11,578 nt of DNA. It comes from JANYIP01 sp031394045 (lineage in GTDB: Bacteria > Actinomycetota > Actinomycetes > Prado026). A model generated the notes under the pieces. It was given only the letters and a program-made list of their open reading frames with translations. It was not told where the DNA came from and did no database searches. The position numbers and the translations under genes were made by a program. This document shows, one piece after another, positions 6,175-11,578 of the stretch (its first letter is position 1; every line of letters starts with the position of its first letter). The stretch lies in contig JANMWN010000290.1 of NCBI GenBank assembly GCA_031394045.1, forward strand, positions 1-11,578, read 5' to 3'.

Positions 6175-7626
6175 GTGCGCCGTCCTGTCCTTCGCCTCCG
6201 GTCCGAGGAGCTCGCGGGGCTCCGGCCGGCCTTCGCGGGCGTACGCCACGACCTGCAGGTGCCGGACACGTTCTCGCCTGAGGTGGTCGCCGAGGCCGAG
6301 GCAGCTGCGGCTGCGCCGACGATGCTGGCCATGCCGAGGACGGACCTCACGGCTATCGCATTCGCCACGCTCGACCCGCCGGGGTCCATGGACCTCGACC
6401 AGGCGTACGCGATCGAGCGGTCCGCGGGCGGGGGCTTCCGGGTCCGGTACGCGATCGCCGACGTCGCCGCCTTCGTACGCCCCGGGGGTGCGGTCGACCT
6501 CGAGGCGCACCGCCGGGTCGAGACGCTGTACTCGCCGGACGGGCGGGTCCCGCTGCACCCCACGGTCCTTTCCGAAGGTGCCACCTCGTTGCTGCCAGGC
6601 GTCGACCGCCCGGCCCTGGTGTGGACGCTCGACCTCGACGAGCACGGCGACCTGGTCGGCACCGACGTATCGCGGGCGGTGGTACGCAGTCGGGAGAAGC
6701 AGGACTACCCCGCCGTGCAGGCGGCCCTCGATGACGGCAGCGCGCCTGAGCCGGTGCAGCTGCTGCGCGAGGTCGGCGGTCTCCGGCAGGCGCTCGAACG
6801 CGCGCGTGGCGGGATGAGCCTGAACACCCCCGAGCAGGAGGTCGTGACCGATGCCGACGGCGGCTGGAGCCTGCACTTCCGGGCGTCACTGCCGGTCGAG
6901 GACTGGAACGCCCAGATCTCCCTGCTCACCGGCATGGCCGCCGCCCAGCTCATGCTCAAGGGCGGCATCGGGGTCCTGCGCACGATGCCGCCCGCCGATC
7001 CGCGAGACGTCGACCGGCTGCGTCGCGTCGCCCGCGGTCTTGGCATCGCCTGGCCTGCTGAGCAGCCGTACGGCGAGCTGCTGTCGAGCCTGCACCCGGT
7101 GCGCGGGCGGGAGGCGGCGTTCCTCACCGAGGCGACCCGGCTGTTCCGCGGCGCCGCGTACGCCTCGTTCGACGGCACCGCCCCGGTCGAGCAGACGCAC
7201 GCGGCCATCGCTGCGCCATACGCCCACTGCACCGCGCCGCTGCGGCGGCTGGTCGACCGCTACGCCGGCGAGGTCTGCGTCGCGCTCTGCGCGGGCGCCG
7301 CGGTGCCCGAGTGGGCCAGGGCCGCGCTCCCGGCGCTGCCCGACGAGATGGCCGAGGGGATCCGCAGGGGCAACCGGCTCGACCGTGCGAACCTCGACCT
7401 GGTGGAGGCCGCGATCCTCGCCCCCGCCGTGGGACAGGTGTTCAGCGCCGTGGTGGTCGACCTGGACGAGCGCCGCGGCGGCGCGACCGTCCAGGTCGCC
7501 GACCCCGCTGTGCTCGCGCACTGCGACGCCCCGAAGGGCCAGCTCCCCCTGGGCGGTACCATCTCGGTGCGCCTCGACACGGCGGACGTCGCGACCCGCA
7601 GCGTCCGCTTCAGCCGGGTGCCATGA
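6175..7626 (+). CDS. RNB-domain ribonuclease (RNase II/R family)
   Basis: A 483-residue 3'-5' exoribonuclease of the compact actinobacterial RNB type. After a short N-terminal region (1-58) the RNB domain begins at FATLDPPGSMDLDQAYAI (63-80): D67, D73 and D75 match the metal-binding aspartates of RNase II. The fourth Asp is Gln (Q76), which I recognise as usual for this subfamily rather than a defect. Further motifs are YAIADVAAFVRPGGAVD (92-108), RVPLHPTVLSEGATSLLPG (124-142), WNAQISLLTGMAAAQLML (244-261) and HCTAPLRRLVDRY (351-363). The N-terminal cold-shock domains of RNase II/R are missing; residues about 415-483 may form a small S1-like beta domain. The GTG start has no Shine-Dalgarno and lies six bases after TAGCGT, indicating leaderless translation. 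Its TGA overlaps the ATG of the next gene (ATGA), so the two are translationally coupled. Expected function is cytoplasmic RNA decay or maturation. Confidence 0.93.
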   Translation: MRRPVLRLRSEELAGLRPAFAGVRHDLQVPDTFSPEVVAEAEAAAAAPTMLAMPRTDLTAIAFATLDPPGSMDLDQAYAIERSAGGGFRVRYAIADVAAFVRPGGAVDLEAHRRVETLYSPDGRVPLHPTVLSEGATSLLPGVDRPALVWTLDLDEHGDLVGTDVSRAVVRSREKQDYPAVQAALDDGSAPEPVQLLREVGGLRQALERARGGMSLNTPEQEVVTDADGGWSLHFRASLPVEDWNAQISLLTGMAAAQLMLKGGIGVLRTMPPADPRDVDRLRRVARGLGIAWPAEQPYGELLSSLHPVRGREAAFLTEATRLFRGAAYASFDGTAPVEQTHAAIAAPYAHCTAPLRRLVDRYAGEVCVALCAGAAVPEWARAALPALPDEMAEGIRRGNRLDRANLDLVEAAILAPAVGQVFSAVVVDLDERRGGATVQVADPAVLAHCDAPKGQLPLGGTISVRLDTADVATRSVRFSRVP

Positions 7627-9746
7627 CCAGTCCGTCGGCCGGGCCCGGTACCACCACCGTCGAGGGCTTGATCGCTCGCGGCCCGGCAGGCGCCGGTGGG
7701 TGGCGGCCGCTCGTACGTACTGACAGGGAGCCCAGGGTCCTGCACACCGACCTCGGCGCCGACCCGGTCGCCGAGCCAAGTGAGCCCACCGAGCCAACCT
7801 CTGCGCACAAGGCTGGCGACCGTCCGCTGCTCGCGTTCGCCCACCTGTCCGACCTGCACGTCTGCGACCACCAGTCGCCCTCGCGGGTGCCGTACCTCGA
7901 CCGCTACGCGGACCCCGACTGGCCCGAGCACGAGCAGGTTCCGGCGGTCGGCACCTACCGCGCGCAGGAGCTGATGACGACGCAGGTCGTGGACGCCATG
8001 GTGCGCGCGGTCAATGCGCACGTCGGTCAGCCGACGCCGGCCAGCGGGCAGGAGCTGGCCTTCGCGATCACCACTGGCGACGTGACCGACAACGCCCAGC
8101 GCAACGAGCTGCACTGGTACCTCACCCTGCTCGACGGTGGCCACGTGGTGCCGGACTCCGGCGACCTGACCCGGTACGAGGGCTTCGCGACGTCGGGTGA
8201 CGTGCGTTACTGGCACCCCGGTGGCGAGGTCGAGTGCGTCCAGCGCAGCAGGTACGGCTACCCGCTCGTACCCGGGCTCGTCGACGCCGCCCGGCGACCG
8301 TTCGACGCGGTCGGCTTCGAGCTGCCCTGGCTGGCGGTGCACGGCAACCACGACCTGCTGCTGCAGGGGACCGTCCCCGGCGGTGCGCACCTCACCCCGA
8401 TCTCGATCGGTACCCGGATGCTCACCGCCCTGCCGGCCGGCATCGACGTGCTGCCGTTGCTGATCGCCCTCGACGTCGCCGAGCCGTGGGCCGTCGCCGC
8501 CCTCGGAGAGGGACCCACGATCGACGTCACAAGTGACAGCGGGCGGCGGCTGCTCGAGCGTGGTGACTTCGTGGCCGCCCACTTCCAAGGCGGTCCGCAC
8601 TCGCCGGGGCCGGTCGGGCACGGCTTCACCGAGGCGAACCGCTCGTCGGGGCACGCCTTCTACGCCCGCGACGCCGGCACCGACGGGGCCGTGCGCTGCA
8701 TCGTCATGGACACGGTCAACCCGCACGGTGGGTGGCAGGGGTCGCTGGACGAGGAGCAGCTCGGCTGGCTCGACGACGAGCTCTCGCACGCCGACGAGGC
8801 GCGGCAGTACGCCGTGCTCTTCAGCCACCATCCGCTCGAGACGCTCATCAACGACGTCAAGCCGGCCGGCGCCGGTCGGCGGGTCCTCGGGGACGAGCTG
8901 CTCGCCCTCCTGCTGCGGCACCCTTCGGTGGTGGTCTGGGTCAACGGGCACACCCACGCCCACGCCGTACGACCGCTGGTCGGGCCGGACGGTCGAGGCT
9001 TCTGGCAGGTCACCACCGCCTCGAACGTCGACTGGCCGCAGCAGTCCCGGATCGTCGAGCTCATCGCCAGGGCCGACGGCATGCTCTCGATCTTCGGCAC
9101 CGTCCTGGATCACCTGGGTGCGGCCGAGTGGGACGGTCGTGTCGACGAGCCGCTCCAGCTGGCCGCGCTGTCGCGGCTGCTCGCCGCCAACGACTGGCAG
9201 CTCCGGGAGCACGACGGTACGGGCGAGCGCGGGGCCGGACGGGTCGTCGACCGCAACGTCGAGCTCGTCCTGCCTGATCCGTACGCCGTCGCCGGCCTGA
9301 CGGTGGCGGCCGAGCCGTGGGACGCGCCCGACGGTGCCCGGCTCCGGGCGGCGCAACGTACTGAGCTCGACGCCCGCTACGGCAGCAACGACCACGAGCC
9401 GGGTATCGCGCCCTCGGCCGAGGACATCACCACCTTCCTGGTCGCCAGGGACGCGGCCGGCGTGGCGGTCGGCTGCGGTGGGTTGCGGATGCTCGAGCCA
9501 GGTGCGGCCGAGATCAAGCGGATGTACGTCGTTCCCGAGGCGCGCGGCACCGGCGTCGCGGTCGCTGTCCTGCGCGCGCTCGAGGACGCCGGGCGCGGGC
9601 TGGGCCTTGAGACCCTCAAGCTTGAGACCGGCTTCGGCCAGCCCGACGCGATGCGGTTCTACGAGCGCGAGGGGTACGTACGCATCGAGAACTTCGGCTC
9701 GTACATCGGCGCCGACATCTCGCGCTGCTACGCCCGCCGGCTCTGA
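7623..9746 (+). CDS. metallophosphoesterase (TIGR03767-like) fused to GNAT acetyltransferase
   Basis: The frame encodes 707 residues from ATG 7623, overlapping the RNB stop by ATGA. Residues about 12-552 match the TIGR03767 metallophosphoesterase family: N-terminal TTVEGLIARGPAGAGGWRPL (11-30), then the calcineurin-like metal ligands SDLHVCDH (D77, H79), TGDVTDN (D153), GNHD (N242, H243), FSHHP (H402, H403) and NGHTHAH (H443, H445). Residues about 560-707 are a GNAT N-acetyltransferase: AVGCGGLRML (615-624), IKRMYVVPEARGTGVAVAVL (631-650) with the acetyl-CoA pyrophosphate loop RGTGVA (641-646), and MRFYEREGYVRI (677-688). No stop separates the two parts. A GTG (9303, residue 561) at the domain border could restart translation but has no Shine-Dalgarno. 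No signal peptide is seen, so it is probably cytoplasmic. Substrates of both domains are unknown. Domain calls are firm; that the product is one polypeptide is likely but unproven. Confidence 0.88.
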   Translation: MTSPSAGPGTTTVEGLIARGPAGAGGWRPLVRTDREPRVLHTDLGADPVAEPSEPTEPTSAHKAGDRPLLAFAHLSDLHVCDHQSPSRVPYLDRYADPDWPEHEQVPAVGTYRAQELMTTQVVDAMVRAVNAHVGQPTPASGQELAFAITTGDVTDNAQRNELHWYLTLLDGGHVVPDSGDLTRYEGFATSGDVRYWHPGGEVECVQRSRYGYPLVPGLVDAARRPFDAVGFELPWLAVHGNHDLLLQGTVPGGAHLTPISIGTRMLTALPAGIDVLPLLIALDVAEPWAVAALGEGPTIDVTSDSGRRLLERGDFVAAHFQGGPHSPGPVGHGFTEANRSSGHAFYARDAGTDGAVRCIVMDTVNPHGGWQGSLDEEQLGWLDDELSHADEARQYAVLFSHHPLETLINDVKPAGAGRRVLGDELLALLLRHPSVVVWVNGHTHAHAVRPLVGPDGRGFWQVTTASNVDWPQQSRIVELIARADGMLSIFGTVLDHLGAAEWDGRVDEPLQLAALSRLLAANDWQLREHDGTGERGAGRVVDRNVELVLPDPYAVAGLTVAAEPWDAPDGARLRAAQRTELDARYGSNDHEPGIAPSAEDITTFLVARDAAGVAVGCGGLRMLEPGAAEIKRMYVVPEARGTGVAVAVLRALEDAGRGLGLETLKLETGFGQPDAMRFYEREGYVRIENFGSYIGADISRCYARRL

Positions 9747-9801
9747 CGGGGCCTGACCGGTTCTGCCGATTCAGCCGGCTGGGGGAGCGGCGGCGGGCCG
9801 C

Positions 9802-9807
9802 TACCCT
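9802..9807 (+). promoter_or_regulatory. -10 box of rnpB
   Basis: TACCCT fits TANNNT and ends eight bases before the predicted first base of the P1 helix at 9816, where a transcript should begin. No convincing -35 was found at the expected distance. Confidence 0.5.
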
Positions 9808-9815
9808 TGCGCTAC

Positions 9816-10254
9816 GGCGGACGAGCCGGCTGGGCGGCCGCGTCGGTGCCAGGGCAACCTGGTGCCGCCGAGGAACGTCCGGGCTCCACAGGGCAAGGTG
9901 GTGGGCAACGCCCACCCGGGGTGACCCGCGGGACAGTGCCACAGAAAACAGACCGCCGGTTGCGGGCTCTGCTCGCAGGGTGCGCGACCGGTAAGGGTGA
10001 AACGGTGGTGTAAGAGACCACCAGCGCGTGAGGTGACTCAGGCGGCTAGGTAAACCCCACCTGGAGCAAGGTCAAAAGGGCCGGTCGCCTCGGCGGCCGA
10101 CCTGCGCAGGCGTTCGAGGGCGGCCCGCCCGAGCCTGCGGGTAGACCGCATGAGCCTGTCGGCAACGGCAGGCCTAGATGGATGGTCGCCGGCCGCGACA
10201 GTGCCGCAAGGCGTCGCGGTCACAGAACCCGGCGTACAGGCCGACTCGTCCGCC
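9816..10254 (+). ncRNA. rnpB: RNase P RNA, bacterial type A
   Basis: This is the catalytic RNA of RNase P, which removes 5' leaders from pre-tRNAs. The ends pair as helix P1: GGCGGACGAG (9816-9825) with CTCGTCCGCC (10245-10254), ten perfect pairs. The conserved core is present: GAGGAACGTCCGGGCTCC (about 9870-9887), ACAGAAAACAGACCGCC (9941-9957), AGGGTGAAACGGTGGTGTAAG (about 9995-10015), AAGGTCAAAAGGG (about 10069-10081) and ACAGAACCCGGCGTACAGGCC (10222-10242). Length (about 439 bases) is typical of high-GC actinobacteria. The 5' end is set by P1 and the upstream -10 box TACCCT, the 3' end by P1 alone. No strong terminator follows; only a weak hairpin is present near 10264-10286. Short open frames crossing this region are not genes. 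Confidence 0.95.
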
Positions 10255-10490
10255 CCACCTGCGCAGATGCCCGTGACAGGGGCTCTGACGTGCGCAAACG
10301 GTCCCTGGACAGTGCTGCCCGTTCCGGTCCGTTCAGGTCCATTCTGCGGACTGGCTGCGGACTCAGTGCGGACTACCCATCCAGAGCGGCGCCGTCGTTA
10401 TGCGAACGTGATGCGAACGTACTTCCCCGAGGGTCAGCTGTCTGCAACAGTCACAGACAACACTCTCGCACTCCCCGACGGGAAGCCACC
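10255..10490. other. rnpB 3' flank without a gene
   Basis: No supported coding region lies here. The first 65 bases contain only a weak hairpin (AGATGCCC ... GGGCTCT, with a bulge, near 10264-10286). Bases 10321-10420 carry the direct repeats listed separately. 10421-10490 is the leader of the next small gene, with a poor Shine-Dalgarno (GGGAAG, 10480-10485). Bases become less GC-rich and the gene content changes from core to accessory across this stretch. Confidence 0.6.
10321..10420 (+). repeat. cluster of short direct repeats, mostly 11-bp spaced
   Basis: Three kinds of repeat are adjacent. GTTCCGGTCC and GTTCAGGTCC (10321-10340) form a 10-bp tandem. TGCGGACT occurs three times at exact 11-bp spacing (10345, 10356, 10367). 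ATGCGAACGT occurs twice at 11-bp spacing (10400, 10411). The second and third kinds share TGCG(G/A)AC, so five related half-sites lie on nearly one helix face. Such arrays are typical of integrase/excisionase arm sites or of regulators that bind heptamer direct repeats. No matching protein is visible in the window. Confidence 0.7.
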
Positions 10491-10832
10491 ATGAGCCTCG
10501 CGATCTACACACCAACCGTTATGGCCCACGTGTACCGCCAGCCGGAGCCGTACGCAGTCGTCACGGTCAAGCCGGAGTACGACCTCAACGACGCCATGGA
10601 CGTCATGTCCCGCCTGCTCACAATGGCCTCCCCCGAGGATCTGCGCGAGCCGCGCGCCTTCTTCGGAGAGGCCGACCCTGGCGGGTGCCTGAGCCTGGGT
10701 CTGGAGGACAGCGGCGACTATTCGATGTTCGTGGCCATCGACGAGCTTCTTGAGTGGGACGACGAGGAGCGCGTCACCTCGACTGCCAGCGATGAGGAGT
10801 GGGCAGCCATACGCGCAGCCTGGGGCTTCTGA
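10491..10832 (+). CDS. small acidic protein of unknown function
   Basis: ATG 10491 opens 113 residues; the frame also runs open upstream through the repeats and rnpB, so the ATG with GGGAAG nearby is the sensible start. I do not recognise the family. The protein is strongly acidic, with about 23 Asp/Glu against 7 Lys/Arg, most densely in the C-terminal third (FVAIDELLEWDDEERV, 80-95, and ASDEEWAAIRAAWGF at the end). The N-terminal half looks like mixed alpha/beta (AVVTVKPEYDLNDAMDVMSRL, about 22-42). No signal peptide, membrane helix or cysteine motif is present. It sits between the repeat cluster and another small accessory gene 69 bases downstream, so it is probably part of an integrated element. 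DNA mimicry is possible from its charge but is speculation. Confidence 0.65.
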   Translation: MSLAIYTPTVMAHVYRQPEPYAVVTVKPEYDLNDAMDVMSRLLTMASPEDLREPRAFFGEADPGGCLSLGLEDSGDYSMFVAIDELLEWDDEERVTSTASDEEWAAIRAAWGF

Positions 10833-10849
10833 CTGCTTCCGTGGCTCAT

Positions 10850-10862
10850 CCCCCGCGCGGGG
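10850..10862. terminator. short GC hairpin after the acidic-protein gene
   Basis: CCCC-GCGC-GGGG (10851-10862) is a perfect 12-base palindrome 18 bases after the stop at 10832. No T-run follows. It may be a weak terminator between the two small genes. A similar CATCCCCCG...GGGGTG hairpin follows the next gene. Confidence 0.3.
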
Positions 10863-10901
10863 TGGGCTGCGGTGGCTGCCAGACCCCCACCAGGAGGAAC
10901 C

Positions 10902-11273
10902 ATGACCGTACAGACCTACCGCGAGTGCAGCTCTGCCGAGCTGCTCGATCAGACCGGCTGGCGCAACGTCCTCGCCATCAGCGGAGGACGCGTCCAGGTC
11001 CGCGAGACGGGCGTGACCTTGCCCGTTCACGCCGGCTACAGCGTCGAGATCGACCTAGCGGGAAACGACACCTACACGGTCCGCCGCGTGTTCACGCGCG
11101 CCGGCAAGCGCTTCGACAAGGGCACGACCGAGGACGTCTACGCCGATCAGGTAGGCGAGGTCGCCTACCAAGCGTCCTGCTACGTCAACGGCGCGTTTCC
11201 TGCCAGCTACCGCACGCCGTGCCCGATCTGCCCAGACGGCGACGTCAACGGGCACTGTCCCTGGAGGGACTGA
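10902..11273 (+). CDS. small mobile-element-type protein, unknown function
   Basis: ATG 10902 follows a strong Shine-Dalgarno AGGAGG (10892-10897) and opens 123 residues. The upstream in-frame extension starting near 10872 has no ribosome binding site, so I reject it. The central part, NDTYTVRRVFTRAGKRFDKG (55-74) followed by EDVYADQVGEVAYQASCYVNG (77-97), resembles short conserved proteins I associate with actinobacterial phages and integrative elements; no function is known. Four cysteines (C93, C107, C110, C119) in the C-terminal 31 residues, including PCPICPDGDVNGHCPW, could form a small metal-binding knuckle. The protein is probably a beta-rich cytoplasmic domain. It lies downstream of the acidic-protein gene in the same direction and upstream of an ISL3-type insertion. 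The coding call is good and the family resemblance is moderate. Confidence 0.75.
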   Translation: MTVQTYRECSSAELLDQTGWRNVLAISGGRVQVRETGVTLPVHAGYSVEIDLAGNDTYTVRRVFTRAGKRFDKGTTEDVYADQVGEVAYQASCYVNGAFPASYRTPCPICPDGDVNGHCPWRD

Positions 11274-11300
11274 CCCCGGCCGCTGCAAGCCGCTGGCCGC

Positions 11301-11306
11301 TACCCT
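11301..11306 (+). promoter_or_regulatory. possible -10 box
   Basis: TACCCT lies in GGCCGCTACCCTT (11295-11307), the same 13 bases that surround the rnpB -10 box (9796-9808). It could start a transcript leading to the hairpin at 11338 and the truncated reading frame at 11395. No -35 is evident, and a chance 13-base match in this window is not improbable. Confidence 0.25.
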
Positions 11307-11337
11307 TCAAGGCAAGGCGCCCCCGCCCCACGTGCAT

Positions 11338-11358
11338 CCCCCGTCGCGTGAGCGGGGG
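11338..11358. terminator. GC-rich stem-loop after the 10902 gene
   Basis: CCCCCG (11338-11343) pairs with CGGGGG (11353-11358) around a 9-base loop. Beyond a bulged T at 11337, three further pairs (GCA with TGC) extend the stem to 11334-11361. It is a probable weak terminator lying 60 bases beyond the stop at 11273, with no T-run. Confidence 0.35.
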
Positions 11359-11394
11359 TGCTGCCTGTCCGGGTAGCGCTAGGACGGGATCACA

Positions 11395-11436
11395 GTGAGC
11401 GCCAGCGATAGCGGACGCGGGCTGGCCACCACATGA
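11395..11436 (+). pseudogene. start of a reading frame cut at the insertion sequence end
   Basis: GTG 11395 opens MSASDSGRGLATT and reaches TGA at 11434-11436, the last bases before the insertion sequence. The stop may have been created at the junction or may be part of the target. It could be the 5' remnant of a gene interrupted by the element, but thirteen codons without a clear ribosome binding site are weak evidence. Apart from this and the listed hairpin and -10 box, 11274-11436 shows no gene. Confidence 0.2.
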
Positions 11437-11578
11437 GGGCTCTTCGAACTTGATGGGGATTTGATCTTCAGCTGGCGGTCACCCGGCGAAGTTGTCGGGT
11501 GCAGGCGAACCGTACTCGTAGCCGCTGGTTGTCGAGGTTGCGGAAGCCGTGGGCGGTTCGTGCGACGGTCTTGACGGT
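11437..11578 (-). mobile_element. ISL3-family insertion sequence, one end
   Basis: The segment begins with GGGCTCTTCGAACTTGATGG, which resembles ISL3-family terminal inverted repeats (GGCTCTTC...), and 31 bases inside that end lies the stop of a transposase on the minus strand. The transposase 3' end faces this terminus, so this is the downstream end of the element. The other inverted repeat and the 8-bp target duplication lie outside the window; the flanking 8 bases here are CACATGAG (11429-11436, give or take one base). The exact boundary (11437 or 11438) is uncertain. Confidence 0.75.
11468..11578 (-). CDS. ISL3-family transposase, C-terminal fragment
   Basis: The minus-strand frame is open from the window edge to TGA at 11470-11468. 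The 36 visible residues include TVARTAHGFRNLDNQRLRVR and then FACTRQLRRVTAS. The 'GFRN-DN-RLR' block is the usual end of ISL3-family DDE transposases, which move the element by cut-and-paste. The N-terminal zinc-binding region and the catalytic DDE residues lie outside the window, so whether the copy is intact cannot be judged. The stop lies within the terminal region next to the inverted repeat, as expected for this family. Confidence 0.85.
   Translation of the reverse strand, partial: TVKTVARTAHGFRNLDNQRLRVRFACTRQLRRVTAS

Noticed and set aside
7260..9395. Very long minus-strand open frame (711 codons)
   Set aside because: It lies opposite the RNB and metallophosphoesterase genes, whose catalytic motifs are intact; its translation shows no domain and arises from third-position GC bias.
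9303..9746. Separate GNAT gene starting at GTG 9303
   Set aside because: Possible but not preferred: no Shine-Dalgarno and no stop between it and the phosphoesterase part, so a fusion is the simpler reading.
10264..10286. Terminator for rnpB
   Set aside because: The only hairpin is four GC pairs plus three pairs beyond a bulge, with no T-run; too weak to call.
10150..10494. Open frame crossing the rnpB 3' end and the repeats
   Set aside because: Its first third is RNase P RNA and the rest is repeat and leader DNA; no ribosome binding site.
9796..11307. GGCCGCTACCCTT repeated at 9796-9808 and 11295-11307 as a duplicated promoter
   Set aside because: One 13-base match is expected about once by chance in a window of this size, more so at this GC content; kept only as a weak -10 candidate.
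1..11578. CRISPR array, toxin-antitoxin pair, restriction or other known defence genes
   Set aside because: No regularly spaced long repeats and no recognisable defence domains on either strand; the 10321-10420 repeats are far too short and close for CRISPR.

Overview
The window is GC-rich DNA from an actinobacterium, most likely Nocardioidaceae (Nocardioides-like). This is inferred from base composition, GTG starts, leaderless-type promoters, an actinobacterial type-A RNase P RNA, the Nif3 / zinc-ribbon / RNase H-phosphatase gene trio, and a Tat-exported 'LDTR ... TGFLTV' surface-repeat protein.

Layout. 1-330 is the end of an integrated mobile element: a partial DUF6907-like gene and the 3' portion of a tRNA-Val(TAC), whose 5' half is absent, as expected for an att site with chromosome to its right. 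354-395 is a strong 19-bp stem-loop. 418-1338 (-) encodes a Tat-exported surface-repeat protein. 1468-4194 (+) is a tight operon: Nif3/DUF34 protein, coiled-coil zinc-ribbon protein (apparently starting at CTG), and an RNase HI-histidine phosphatase fusion. Convergent to it, 6106-4175 (-) encodes YaaA and an ArsB/SLC13-like membrane transporter. Divergent from yaaA, 6175-9746 (+) encodes an RNB-domain ribonuclease and, overlapping by ATGA, a 707-residue metallophosphoesterase-GNAT fusion. 9816-10254 (+) is rnpB.

Immediately beyond rnpB the character changes to accessory DNA. There is a 100-bp cluster of short direct repeats, partly with 11-bp spacing. Two small genes of unknown function follow, and the window ends inside an ISL3-type insertion sequence whose transposase C-terminus and terminal end are visible. 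The window is thus about 10 kb of housekeeping chromosome between two accessory segments.

The core is rich in RNA-processing functions (RNase H domain, RNB exonuclease, RNase P RNA), but I see no evidence beyond adjacency that they act as one system. I did not find a clear new defence or mobile system. The points most worth checking are the metallophosphoesterase-GNAT fusion, the repeat cluster beside rnpB, the near-symmetric divergent leaderless promoter at 6104-6177, and the CTG start at 2323.
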